From the NCBI RefSeq assembly GCF_016056375.1, contig NZ_JAEDAE010000003.1, forward strand, positions 248,001-312,000: a DNA stretch of 64,000 nt, given 5' to 3'. Origin of the DNA: Hymenobacter negativus. Lineage in GTDB: Bacteria; Bacteroidota; Bacteroidia; Cytophagales; Hymenobacteraceae. Numbering within the stretch: position 1 is the first letter of the stretch; each line of letters begins with the position of its first letter. The notes below the pieces were generated by a model, which was not told where the DNA came from, ran no database searches, and saw only the letters and a program-made list of their open reading frames with translations. The position numbers and the translations under genes are program-made. Below are positions 42,012-50,440 of the stretch, piece by piece.

Positions 42012-42548
42012 CTACTCGGCAGCTTCGGTAGCCTCTTCGGCCGGAGCCTCGGTAGCTTCTTCAGCAGCCGGAGCGTTAGCAGCCAGCAGAGCAGCAGCTT
42101 TCTGACGCTGAGCTTCGGCGCGAGCCTCTTTTACCTTGGTTTCGGCGTCGAAAGCAGCTTTCTTGGCGGTAGCCTTGGCATCAACGAGGCCAGTGCGCTT
42201 GCCTTCGATTTTGGCATCTTTCTCCTCTTTCCAGGCGCTGAAACGCTGGTCAGCAACTTCCTGGGTGATAGCACCCTTGTCAACACCCAGCTGCAGGTGA
42301 CGACGGTAGAGCACGCCGCGGTAGCTGAGCATGGCCCGAACGGTGTCGGTGGGCTGAGCGCCGGTCATCATCCAGTAGAACGCACGGTCGGCGTCGTAGT
42401 TGATGGTAGCGGGGTTGGTTTGGGGATTGTAGGTGCCGATTTTCTCGATGAAACGGCCATCGCGGGGGGCGCGGGCGTCAGCTACTACGATGTCGTAAGT
42501 CGCGGCCTTTTTGCGGCCACGGCGGGCGAGGCGGATTTTAACTGCCAT
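42012..42548 (-). CDS. rpsP: 30S ribosomal protein S16 with C-terminal extension
   Basis: This 178-residue protein is about twice the length of most S16. Residues 1-85 are the S16 domain ([42 protein letters not shown]... in short, [37 protein letters not shown]). The tail is Lys/Ala/Glu-rich ([18 protein letters not shown] and [16 protein letters not shown]), a known trait of Bacteroidota S16. The start at 42548 follows the promoter box by 63 bases; an in-frame ATG further up precedes the promoter. Confidence 0.97.
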   Translation of the reverse strand: MAVKIRLARRGRKKAATYDIVVADARAPRDGRFIEKIGTYNPQTNPATINYDADRAFYWMMTGAQPTDTVRAMLSYRGVLYRRHLQLGVDKGAITQEVADQRFSAWKEEKDAKIEGKRTGLVDAKATAKKAAFDAETKVKEARAEAQRQKAAALLAANAPAAEEATEAPAEEATEAAE

Positions 42549-42611
42549 AAACCGGTGGGGTTGTGTGACGGAGCTCGTCCGTCGGGTGAGGGTTTCCCGA
42601 AATTGGGAGTG

Positions 42612-42619
42612 CAAAGGTA
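42612..42619 (-). promoter_or_regulatory. Promoter -7 box of rpsP
   Basis: The minus-strand sequence TACCTTTG matches TAnnTTTG exactly, about 64 bases before the S16 start. Confidence 0.7.
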
Positions 42620-42678
42620 GCGTTTGTTCAGGGCATTAGCTAACGCGAGCACGAAAAAACGCGGTGCAACACCGGCCG

Positions 42679-43116
42679 TTATTTGCTGGTAGTCTGCTGG
42701 CAGTTGTCGGGCGTAAGCTTGGCCATGTCGCGCTTGGCAGTGTTTTCGGTTACTTCCGAAAGCTCCATGCGTGCCCGGGTGATGCTGGTTTTGATGTCGC
42801 CGCGCACGTAGTATTTGTGCCCAGCCTCAACGGTCAGCTCCAGACCGGTTTCCTTTTTGAATACTTCAACCCCGCCGTTTTTGGCCATAATGTTCAGCGT
42901 GCCGGGCTTTGCCTGATACTCAATGTACCGCTCGTTGCTCAGTTTGCAGATTTTCTCGCCATTGATGTAAACGGCGTAGTTGGCCAAGGCTCCCATGAAC
43001 TGGCCCCCCCGGTAGATGCAGACAGTTGCCGTGCCATCGGCGGGAGGAGCCGGGCGAAATGCGGAGGAAAGCGCGGCAAAAAGGATAACCGCTGGAAAGA
43101 GAACCAATTTTTTCAT
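42679..43116 (-). CDS. DUF2846-like exported protein
   Basis: This 145-residue protein starts at MKKLVLFPAVILFAALSSAF, a signal peptide. The mature chain TATVCIYRGGQFMG, YAVYINGEKICKLSNERYIEYQAKPGTLNI and LELTVEAGHKYYVRGDI matches the DUF2846 pattern of small envelope proteins with a carboxypeptidase-regulatory-like beta sandwich. Function unknown. Confidence 0.78.
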   Translation of the reverse strand: MKKLVLFPAVILFAALSSAFRPAPPADGTATVCIYRGGQFMGALANYAVYINGEKICKLSNERYIEYQAKPGTLNIMAKNGGVEVFKKETGLELTVEAGHKYYVRGDIKTSITRARMELSEVTENTAKRDMAKLTPDNCQQTTSK

Positions 43117-43204
43117 AAAAAAGAAAGGGAGAAAGAAGATGAAGCCGTAAATGAACGACAAATCTTCTTTCTCCCCAATTTGATTTTCCGCTTTGGCAAT
43201 TCCA

Positions 43205-43996
43205 CTACGCGGCCACGGCTTCGCGCTTGGGCTTGTTGGCCAATTTGGAAATTGTGTTCAGGTTCATGTTTTTGCGTTTCACCTTGATAATGCCCACTTT
43301 GTCGAGGCCCCAGATGGCGACGTAGGTGGGGTCGAACTCCCACCACTTCACGCCGAAGTTGACGCGCATGGGCAGCTTGTGGTGGTTGTTCTGGAATAGT
43401 TCGCCGAAGGCCAGGAAGTCCAGGGCCAGCGTATTCATCGATTTGTCGTTGTTGTCAAAGTTCTGGTAGCCGTATTTGTGGCCGCCCCAGTTCACGATGG
43501 CACCGTGAATGGGCCCCATCAGGAAGTGAATGGGCAGCAGCAGGTATTGCCACCAGGCCGTAGCGAAATTGATGTAGAACAGCACATAAGCCGTGCCCCA
43601 GCCCAGTCGCGAAAACCACTTGTCGCCGATGTTCTCGATGAGCTTCCACTCCGGAATTTCGCCTTCGAAGCGGTTAGCCAGCTCGTAGTTGTGGTTCAGC
43701 ACATCGTTGTAGATGTTTTTGGTTTTCCACATCATGTCGAACGCGTTGTTCGAGAAGTGAGGCGAGTGCGGGTCCAGCTCGGTGTCGGAGTAGGCGTGGT
43801 GCATGCGGTGCAGCAGCGCGTAGGCCCGGGGCGAGAGGAAACTGCTGCCCTGGCAGATGTAGGTGAACAGGAAGAAGAACTTCTCCCAAAACTTGTTCAT
43901 CGTGAACATCTTGTGCGCCGCGTAACGGTGCAGATAGAACGTCTGCGTGAACAGGGACAAATAATAATGGGCAACAAAAAAAATCAGAATAGCCAT
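43205..43996 (-). CDS. Acyl-CoA/fatty-acid desaturase
   Basis: This 263-residue membrane di-iron desaturase has the histidine boxes HRYAAH (about 23-28), HRMHH and QNNHH, plus NWGGHKYG. Hydrophobic segments lie at IFFVAHYYLSLFTQTF and around YVLFYINFATAWWQYLLLPIHFLMG. It probably introduces a double bond in membrane acyl chains for fluidity control. I start at MAILIFFVAHYY (43996); the longer frame would begin before the promoter-like box. Confidence 0.92.
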   Translation of the reverse strand: MAILIFFVAHYYLSLFTQTFYLHRYAAHKMFTMNKFWEKFFFLFTYICQGSSFLSPRAYALLHRMHHAYSDTELDPHSPHFSNNAFDMMWKTKNIYNDVLNHNYELANRFEGEIPEWKLIENIGDKWFSRLGWGTAYVLFYINFATAWWQYLLLPIHFLMGPIHGAIVNWGGHKYGYQNFDNNDKSMNTLALDFLAFGELFQNNHHKLPMRVNFGVKWWEFDPTYVAIWGLDKVGIIKVKRKNMNLNTISKLANKPKREAVAA

Positions 43997-44064
43997 GTGA
44001 AGCTGTTGTGAAGAAGCTGACGGCACAAGCAAAACGGCTTGGGTTAGGTTCAGCGGCGACAATA

Positions 44065-44072
44065 CAAAATTA
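44065..44072 (-). promoter_or_regulatory. Possible promoter -7 box of desaturase
   Basis: The minus-strand sequence TAATTTTG fits TAnnTTTG, about 69 bases before the start codon. Confidence 0.45.
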
Positions 44073-44147
44073 CGGCCGGGGTGGGGGGAGCTGGATTTTC
44101 GGTCCGGAAAGGCCAAAATCTTGCACGTATCCGCTATGAGTGTGGTA

Positions 44148-44253
44148 CTGTCATCCTAAGCGCTGCGAAGAGCCCTATCACTGCTGAACATTGTGTTGCA
44201 ACGTGATAAGGTCCTTCGTCTCTGCTTGATTCGCAGAATGCTCAGGATGACAG
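44148..44253. repeat. GTCATCCT-type palindromic element, copy 1
   Basis: The outer arms CTGTCATCCTAAGC and GCTCAGGATGACAG differ at one position. The inner stem GCGAAGAGCCCTATCAC faces GTGATAAGGTCCTTCG. The loop GCTGAACattgTGTT is shared with copy 2 at 45126. Confidence 0.8.
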
Positions 44254-44257
44254 ATGC

Positions 44258-44968
44258 TTACCTATAAAACTCGCGGGCCGCGTCCCAGTGGGGGGCATCG
44301 GGTAGGGGAGCGGTGAACGTCAGTGCTTCTTTCGTGACGGGGTGCTGCAGTTGCAGCTGGCGGGCGTGGAGGGCAATGCTCACGTCGGGCAGCGGGGCGA
44401 TGAAGCCATACTTCACGTCGCCCACAATGGGCGTGCCCAGGCCGGTGGCCAGTTGGGTCCGAATCTGGTGGGGACGGCCGGTGACGGGATTAATCTGCAA
44501 TAAATAACGGTTGCCGGCCTGGCCCAGCAGCTCGTATTTCAGCTCGGAACGCAGGCCCTGGCTGTGCTTCTCGGGGTAGGCTTTGGTGACGTTTCGCACG
44601 GTGTCCTTCACCAGCCAGTGCACCAGGGTGCCGCTTTCGGGCACGGGGGGACGGCCGGTGAGGGCCCAATAGGTTTTGTGAATCTTGTCGTCCCGAAACA
44701 TCTCGTTCAGGCGGCTCAGGGCCTTGCTGGTTTTGGCCAGGATGACAATGCCCGACACCGGCCGGTCGATGCGGTGGCATACGCCCACAAAGGCTTCGCC
44801 GGGCTTCTTGTACTTGAAGCGCAGGTACTCGGCCGCTTTTTTGGAGAGGGGCTCGTCGCCGGTGGCGTCGCCCTGCACGAGAATGCCGGCGGGCTTGTTG
44901 ATGACGAGCAGGTGGTTGTCTTCGAACAGAATTTCTCTGCCTTCGGACCAGAGGTTGGGACGATTCAC
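44258..44968 (-). CDS. RluA-family RNA pseudouridine synthase
   Basis: This is a 236-residue protein with catalytic motif HRIDRPVSGIVIL (catalytic Asp in HRID). Also seen are ILFEDNHLLVINKPAGILVQ, INPVTGRPHQIRTQLA and PIVGDVKYG, which define the RluA/RluD group; there is no S4 domain. The target RNA cannot be assigned. The gene is flanked on both sides by copies of the same palindromic element. Confidence 0.93.
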   Translation of the reverse strand: MNRPNLWSEGREILFEDNHLLVINKPAGILVQGDATGDEPLSKKAAEYLRFKYKKPGEAFVGVCHRIDRPVSGIVILAKTSKALSRLNEMFRDDKIHKTYWALTGRPPVPESGTLVHWLVKDTVRNVTKAYPEKHSQGLRSELKYELLGQAGNRYLLQINPVTGRPHQIRTQLATGLGTPIVGDVKYGFIAPLPDVSIALHARQLQLQHPVTKEALTFTAPLPDAPHWDAAREFYR

Positions 44969-45125
44969 GCGGTGGGAACGAGCGGAAATGGGTTACTCGC
45001 AGGAGCGGGCCGGGGCCCCGCGGGGGCATTGCCGCACGTCGTCAGACCACACTCACCAGGCGCTCCGCTCTTGCTGATTATGCGGCGAAGATACGACGCT
45101 GGACGGGAGTACGCAGGGTAGTGGC

Positions 45126-45211
45126 TGTCATCCTAAATGCAGTGAAGGCCTTCTCACCGCTGAACGATTTGTTCGAGCGTGAGAAGGCCTTTTAATGCAT
45201 TTAGAATGGCA
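45126..45211. repeat. GTCATCCT-type palindromic element, copy 2
   Basis: The outer arms TGTCATCCTAAATGCA and TGCATTTAGAATGGCA pair with two mismatches. The inner perfect stem AAGGCCTTCTCAC/GTGAGAAGGCCTT is at 45145-45157 and 45179-45191, with the loop GCTGAACgattTGTT. Confidence 0.8.
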
Positions 45212-45219
45212 AATGGAAA

Positions 45220-46035
45220 TTAATACCCTTCTTCCTTACTTGGGAATTCGCGGCTTTTCACGTCGGCCACGTAGTGTTGCACGGCTTCGGTCATCACATC
45301 GTGCAGCTCGGCGTAGCGGCGCAGGAAGCGGGGCTTGAACTCTTTGGTAATGCCCAGCAGGTCGTGCACTACCAGCACCTGACCGTCCACGTCGGGGCCG
45401 GCCCCGATGCCGATGACGGGAATGGTGAGCTCCTCGGCAACTTGCTTGGCCAGGGCAGCGGGAATCTTTTCGAGCACCAGCCCGAAACAGCCGATTTCCT
45501 GGAGCAGGCGGGCGTCTTCGAGCAGCTTCTGAGCCTCGGCTTCCTCCTTGGCGCGCACGCTGTAGGTGCCGAACTTGTAGATGGACTGCGGCGTGAGGCC
45601 GAGGTGGCCCATGACGGGAATGCCGGCCGTGAGAATGCGCGTGATGCTGTCTTTAATCTCGGCCCCGCCTTCGAGCTTGATGCCGTGGCCGCCCGACTCC
45701 TTCATGATGCGGATGGCCGAGCGCAGCGCCTCAGACGAATTGCCCTGGTAGGAGCCGAAGGGCATATCGACCACCACAAAGGCCCGCTTCACGGCGCGCA
45801 CCACGCTCTGGGCGTGGTATATCATCTGGTCGAGGGTGATGGGCAGGGTGGTTTCGTGGCCGGCCATGACGTTGGAGGCCGAATCGCCCACGAGCAGCAC
45901 ATCGACGCCCGCGCCGTCGAGAATCTGGGCCATCGAGTAGTCGTAGGCCGTGAGCATGGATATTTTTTCACCCCGCTCTTTCATGGCGAGCATCTGGTGG
46001 GTGGTGATGAGTTTGACTTCCTTGTGCTGAGACAT
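45220..46035 (-). CDS. panB: 3-methyl-2-oxobutanoate hydroxymethyltransferase
   Basis: This 271-residue enzyme performs the first step of pantothenate synthesis, hydroxymethylation of ketoisovalerate by methylene-THF. Signature motifs are [67 protein letters not shown] and [24 protein letters not shown]. Length is normal. No other pan gene is adjacent. Confidence 0.97.
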   Translation of the reverse strand: MSQHKEVKLITTHQMLAMKERGEKISMLTAYDYSMAQILDGAGVDVLLVGDSASNVMAGHETTLPITLDQMIYHAQSVVRAVKRAFVVVDMPFGSYQGNSSEALRSAIRIMKESGGHGIKLEGGAEIKDSITRILTAGIPVMGHLGLTPQSIYKFGTYSVRAKEEAEAQKLLEDARLLQEIGCFGLVLEKIPAALAKQVAEELTIPVIGIGAGPDVDGQVLVVHDLLGITKEFKPRFLRRYAELHDVMTEAVQHYVADVKSREFPSKEEGY

Positions 46036-46121
46036 GGCGGGCAGGCAGGTTTGCGAGGTAAAAGGCCGTTTGGCGGGGCAAAGCTGGCAACAATTTCGTT
46101 AGCCCGCGCCGGGCGTCCAGC

Positions 46122-46150
46122 AAAAAGCCCCTGGCCGAAGCGCAGGGGCT
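46122..46150 (-). terminator. Intrinsic terminator of lptD
   Basis: AAAAAGCCCCTG pairs with CAGGGGCT over 9 bases. In the minus-strand transcript a T run follows the stem, 30 bases after the lptD stop. Confidence 0.75.
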
Positions 46151-46179
46151 GAAAACGAAATGCACTGCCTGGCCCGAGC

Positions 46180-49100
46180 CTACTGGTATTGCGCGTAGCG
46201 GTTGCGGTTCAGCTTGAGGTCCTGCAGCAGGCTGCTCTTGGCCGCGATGGTGAAGTTATAGCCTTTGAGCTGGCCGAAGGGAATCCAGGTTCCGTTAATC
46301 TGCCAGCAGTGGAGGTCACGGAAAAAGGACACCGTGGGGAACGTCACGGCCTGACTGGTGAAATCATACCCAAAGCCGGTGGTGAAACGCAGGTTTTCGG
46401 TGAGCTTGATGGAGCCGTCGGCCCGAATGGTGTTGAGGGCCAGCAGGGGCGGGCGCTGGTTTTTGCGAAGGTATTCCGAGGTAAGAGGCACGGCGTTGGT
46501 AGTGTAGCCGGCCGAGTACGAGAGGTTGAGCTCCCACGGAATGTCGAAATCGACGTAGTCGGCGTAGTAGTTGGGGCCCACCGCGCCCAGGCTGGGGTTG
46601 TTGGCGGGGGCCACGGCGCGGGGCACCGCGCTTTTCTTCTTGCCGCTGGCCGGGTTGAAGGTGTAATTGGTCTGGAAAGTGGCCGAGGCCAGGCGCAGCA
46701 GCTTGCGTGGGTCGGCCTCGAACAGGAATTTGTTGATGGGCCGGCCCTGGCTGTCGCGTTGGTACGCCTCGAAGCTGGCGCCGCTGTTGAGGCTGAGCTT
46801 CTTGGCGACCTGGGTGCGGAAAATTACGTTCAGCGGCGTGAGTTTCTGGACGCCGGGGAGGGCGGCGAAATTGTAGCCGATGTTGAAATCGAGCCCGTCA
46901 ATCAGGCTCACTTTCTTGAAGGGGTTGAGGCCGGTAGTGTCTTTGGAATCGCGCACCTTCATTTCCACCGAGTTTTGCAGGCTGAAGGAAATCTGGCTCT
47001 GGCGGGCGCCGCCAGGCACCGAATACAGGAAGTTGCTGTAGTTATTGAAGGCGTAGCTGTTGAGGAACGCTGCGTCGGTGGGGTTATTGGCGTATAAAGT
47101 CTGGCCGAACTGGTTGGTGTAGCCATTCAATACGTTGGCACCCAGTGGGTACACGTCGGTGTTCTTGTCTAGGGGGGGGGCGTAGGCGTAGTTCAGGCTG
47201 GGCGTGGCTTTGTGGCGAATGGCCTGAATTTTATGCGTGCCTTTGCGCACGATGGTGCCGTAGAACGTCGTGTTCAGGCTCAGGGCCGCCGAATAGCCGT
47301 AGACGCGGTTGAACCCGTGCGTGGTGTCGATGCGCACGGCCTGGGCCACGGGGCTGTAGCTGTAGTTGAGCTTCTGAGTAAACCACACTTCGCTGTACGA
47401 CACCGACGGGCTCAGCTTGAGGTGCGGCCCCAGCGAGTAAGACCCCAGCCCGATGCCAAACTGGTGCTGAATGCCGTTGCGGGAGTTGGCCAGCAGCCGG
47501 CCGATGTTGGCGAAACTTATCGGAATGTTAGTTTCCGTGCTGGTGCCGCCCAGCAGCGGCAGGCCGTTGCTCAGGCTGCGGGCCGGCAGAACGTTGCTCA
47601 GCTCGTTGCGGGCCGTGAGGTTGTAGCTGAAGGTGAACTGCTCGTAGGTGCTGGCCCCCAGCTTGCCGCCCGCACCCGGCTGAATGCCGAACCACTGGTA
47701 GGGGTACTGGCGGGCCAGGCCCACACTAATGTCGGGCAGCACGAAAGTCATTTTGCCGTCGGTGCCCTGACTCTGGCTCACTTTGATGTCGTAGTTCCAG
47801 GGCGAGTTCCGAATCTGCTTCGAGTAGCCGATGCTGGAGCTGAACTGCGTGGACAGGTAGCGGCGGGCATCGAGGCTGTTCACTTTGTTGAAGCTGCTGG
47901 TGCCGGCGTTCACGCTGGCCGTGAAGCGGCCACCGCCGGGCTTGGGCACCGGCGTGTGGTTCCAGGTCACCCAGAACGAGTTGGACGACGGCGGCTTGAT
48001 GTAAACCGGCGTGGTCGTGAGGGCGTCGGTGGCCAGAATGGGGTTCAGCGGCCGGTTCGAGAAGCGGAAGTTGAAATTGCCCTGGTAGGTGTAGCGCTTC
48101 AGGTACGAAAAATCGGCGGTGGCCCCGAAGCCGCCCCAGGTCTGGGCGTTGCCGGCGTAGATGTCGCCGGTGAGGCGAATGCCGATGTAGTCGTTCGGGG
48201 CGAAGTAGTAGCCGCCGTTGGTGAGGTAGTAGCCCCGGTCGGCGGCCTGCCCGAAGGTGGGAATAAGTACGCCCGAGCCCCGGCTTTTATTCGGCGTCGG
48301 GAAGAAACCGAACAGGAAGCCTAGCGGCGTAGGAATGTCGCCGATGACGAGGTTGAACGGCCCGGTCACCACTTTCTCGCCCGGAATCACCTTCATCTTC
48401 TTGGCCTGAATGTAGAAGTGCGGGTGCTCCAGGTTGCAGGTAGTGTAGCGTCCCAGCAGGCCGTTGATGTCGCCGTTGGGCATGCGCTTGATGGTGGCGG
48501 CGCTCACGTAGCCTTCGCCCTGGGTGGTCACGGCCTCGGTTACTTTAGCCTTCTTGCTCTTGAAATTGTAGGCAATGCTGCCAGCCGTGTACAGGCCGCC
48601 CTTGTCCTTGAGCACGGGCCGGCCTTCCAGCTTGTGCTTCAGCGAGTCGAGCCGGCCGTCGGCCTGCATGGTGTTGGTGCCGTAGTTGATGGTGATGAGG
48701 TAGGCCTTCAGGTCGGTTTCGCCATACGTCACGCTCGACTTGTTGTAAAGCTTGGCTACTTTCTGCGTCACATCGAACTGGATGGAGTCCTGCGCCTTGT
48801 AGTTGATGGTGGTTTCAATCTGACCTTTGGGCTGGGCCGCCACTTTCAGCGAGTCGCTGGTGCGGCGCACCCCGTTCACCAGCCGACTGGTGTCGGAGGG
48901 CGAATTCAAGCCGCTAGGGCGGGCCAGCGTATCGGGCACGGGCTTGCGCGAGGCGCCGGGTATGCGGGCCTGGCCGGTGTTGCGCACGCCGGGCGGGGGC
49001 GGCCCCACGGGGTCGCGCGGGTCGACGGATATATTGCGCACCGGCGGGGTAGGGGCCGAGCCGGCGCGCTGGCCAGGCTTGGCCGCCGGAATGGCTTTGG

Positions 49101-49371
49101 GGCGGGCCACGGTGGTGGTGTCGCCCTGGCTGGTAGGAGCCGCCAAAATGGCCTTCACCCGCGCCTTACGGGCCTGCACTTTCGCCTTGTGCGCGGTTTT
49201 GGGCTTGGGTTGGGCGGGCGGGCCGGTCTGGCCCCAGGCGGTGCCGGACAGGCCGGTCAGCAGTAGAAACAGGAGGCCGGACAGGGCAGGATAGGCCCAT
49301 AAAAAGCCGGTGCGGCGACGCGGCGCGGGCCGGAAATCAGCTTCGGAACGAAGGCCAAACCAAACTGGCAA
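46180..49371 (-). CDS. lptD: LPS-assembly outer-membrane protein LptD
   Basis: This 1,063-residue protein inserts LPS into the outer leaflet. A signal-anchor (ALSGLLFLLLTGLSGTAWGQ) is followed by a Pro/Ala/Lys-rich linker (to about residue 170). The OstA/jellyroll domain comes next (DSIQFDVTQKVAKLYNKSSV, DLKAYLITINYGTNTMQADG, YTTCNLEHPHFYIQAKKMKVIPG), then a long beta-barrel ending in the C-terminal strand region. The first in-frame ATG lies upstream of the promoter, so I infer the TTG at 49371 as start, the first alternative start after the promoter; this is uncertain. Confidence 0.88.
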   Translation of the reverse strand: MPVWFGLRSEADFRPAPRRRTGFLWAYPALSGLLFLLLTGLSGTAWGQTGPPAQPKPKTAHKAKVQARKARVKAILAAPTSQGDTTTVARPKAIPAAKPGQRAGSAPTPPVRNISVDPRDPVGPPPPGVRNTGQARIPGASRKPVPDTLARPSGLNSPSDTSRLVNGVRRTSDSLKVAAQPKGQIETTINYKAQDSIQFDVTQKVAKLYNKSSVTYGETDLKAYLITINYGTNTMQADGRLDSLKHKLEGRPVLKDKGGLYTAGSIAYNFKSKKAKVTEAVTTQGEGYVSAATIKRMPNGDINGLLGRYTTCNLEHPHFYIQAKKMKVIPGEKVVTGPFNLVIGDIPTPLGFLFGFFPTPNKSRGSGVLIPTFGQAADRGYYLTNGGYYFAPNDYIGIRLTGDIYAGNAQTWGGFGATADFSYLKRYTYQGNFNFRFSNRPLNPILATDALTTTPVYIKPPSSNSFWVTWNHTPVPKPGGGRFTASVNAGTSSFNKVNSLDARRYLSTQFSSSIGYSKQIRNSPWNYDIKVSQSQGTDGKMTFVLPDISVGLARQYPYQWFGIQPGAGGKLGASTYEQFTFSYNLTARNELSNVLPARSLSNGLPLLGGTSTETNIPISFANIGRLLANSRNGIQHQFGIGLGSYSLGPHLKLSPSVSYSEVWFTQKLNYSYSPVAQAVRIDTTHGFNRVYGYSAALSLNTTFYGTIVRKGTHKIQAIRHKATPSLNYAYAPPLDKNTDVYPLGANVLNGYTNQFGQTLYANNPTDAAFLNSYAFNNYSNFLYSVPGGARQSQISFSLQNSVEMKVRDSKDTTGLNPFKKVSLIDGLDFNIGYNFAALPGVQKLTPLNVIFRTQVAKKLSLNSGASFEAYQRDSQGRPINKFLFEADPRKLLRLASATFQTNYTFNPASGKKKSAVPRAVAPANNPSLGAVGPNYYADYVDFDIPWELNLSYSAGYTTNAVPLTSEYLRKNQRPPLLALNTIRADGSIKLTENLRFTTGFGYDFTSQAVTFPTVSFFRDLHCWQINGTWIPFGQLKGYNFTIAAKSSLLQDLKLNRNRYAQYQ

Positions 49372-49394
49372 AGTATAGTAGCAGTTAAATCGTT

Positions 49395-49402
49395 TACTTT
49401 TG
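49395..49402 (+). promoter_or_regulatory. Promoter -7 box of amidase gene
   Basis: TACTTTTG matches TAnnTTTG, 49 bases before the GTG start at 49451. It overlaps the lptD transcript region on the opposite strand. Confidence 0.5.
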
Positions 49403-49411
49403 GGGCTTCTA

Positions 49412-49419
49412 CAAAGGTA
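49412..49419 (-). promoter_or_regulatory. Promoter -7 box of lptD
   Basis: The minus-strand sequence TACCTTTG is an exact TAnnTTTG match, with a TTG about 20 bases upstream as possible -33. It lies downstream of the first in-frame lptD ATG and so argues against that start. Confidence 0.65.
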
Positions 49420-49450
49420 GCAGGTCGCTACCGCCCCTTCAACGAACAAC

Positions 49451-50314
49451 GTGCGGATTATTGTCATCCTGGCCAGTGCCGCTTTGCTATTGCTGGGCGC
49501 CGGCAGCGGCGAGTGGAAAGCGGAGGCCCAAACCCCAGCCGACTCCGCCCGCGTCGCCCCCGATTCGGCGCTTTCAGCCGCTCCTGAAAATGCAAATGCG
49601 CCCTACCGCTACCGCTACCGCCTGCGCACGGTAGTGCTCGATGCCGGCCACGGCGGCAAAGACCGGGGCTGCGCTGGGGCCAGCGCCCGCGAAGCCGATG
49701 TGGCCCTGAGCCTCATCCTGGCCCTGGGCAAGCAGATTGAGGAAAACCTGCCCGACGTGAAGGTGATTTATACCCGCAAAACCAACGTGTTTGTCGAGCT
49801 TGATGAGCGCGCTGCCATCGCCAACCGCAACCACGCCGACCTGTTCATTTCCATCCATTGCAACGCTGGCCCCAGCCAGAGCCACGGCACCGAAGTGTGG
49901 ACCATGGGCCTGCACAAAACCGACGCCAACCTGGGCGTGGCCCAGCGCGAAAACTCGGTAATTCTCCAAGAAAAGGACTACAAAACCCGTTACGACGGTT
50001 TCGACCCCCGCTCGCCCCAAAGCCACATCCTGTTTTCGCTGTTCCAGTCGGCCTACATCACCAACAGCCTGCGCTTTGCCCAGCGCGTTGACCGGCAGCT
50101 GCGCACCAGCGTGAGCCGCCCCAGCCGCGGTGTGAAGCAGGCCGGCTTTCTGGTGCTTTGGAAGTCAACCATGCCCTCGGTCCTCATCGAGTCGGGCTTC
50201 CTCACCAACCCGGCCGAAGAGCGTTACCTCAACGATAAAGCCAATCAATCGTATATGGCCGCAGGCATCTACCGCGCCTTTCGCGAATACAAGCGCGAGC
50301 TGGAAGGCGGCTGA
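49451..50314 (+). CDS. N-acetylmuramoyl-L-alanine amidase (Amidase_3)
   Basis: This 287-residue exported zinc amidase cleaves peptide stems from peptidoglycan. The signal peptide is MRIIVILASAALLLLGAGSGEWKAEAQ (GTG start). Catalytic motifs are VVLDAGHGGKDRG, an Glu in ASAREADVAL, LFISIHCNAG and SVLIESGFLTNPAEE. An insertion between residues 165 and 215 (TRYDGFDPRSPQSHILFSLF) is typical of Bacteroidota members. It is divergent from lptD, another envelope gene. Confidence 0.94.
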   Translation: MRIIVILASAALLLLGAGSGEWKAEAQTPADSARVAPDSALSAAPENANAPYRYRYRLRTVVLDAGHGGKDRGCAGASAREADVALSLILALGKQIEENLPDVKVIYTRKTNVFVELDERAAIANRNHADLFISIHCNAGPSQSHGTEVWTMGLHKTDANLGVAQRENSVILQEKDYKTRYDGFDPRSPQSHILFSLFQSAYITNSLRFAQRVDRQLRTSVSRPSRGVKQAGFLVLWKSTMPSVLIESGFLTNPAEERYLNDKANQSYMAAGIYRAFREYKRELEGG

Positions 50315-50320
50315 TTTTAA

Positions 50321-50440
50321 TGAGTGAATGAGCGACTAACCGAATAAGCGAATGGCCCGGCCGATTTCCGCTGGTTTTTGTTAGCTCTTTCTCCGTCTTC
50401 CTTTCATTCACTCATCTACTCATTTACTCATTCACTTCTC
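50321..50440. repeat. Palindromic element of facing octamer arrays
   Basis: The left arm units are GAGTGAAT, GAGCGACT, AACCGAAT and AAGCGAAT (50322-50353). The right arm units are TTTCATTC, ACTCATCT, ACTCATTT and ACTCATTC (50402-50433), the complementary type. It fills the amidase-MlaD gap. Confidence 0.8.

Noticed and set aside
47212..48324. 370-codon plus-strand frame inside lptD
   Set aside because: Antisense shadow; lptD is supported by its signal, domain order and promoter.
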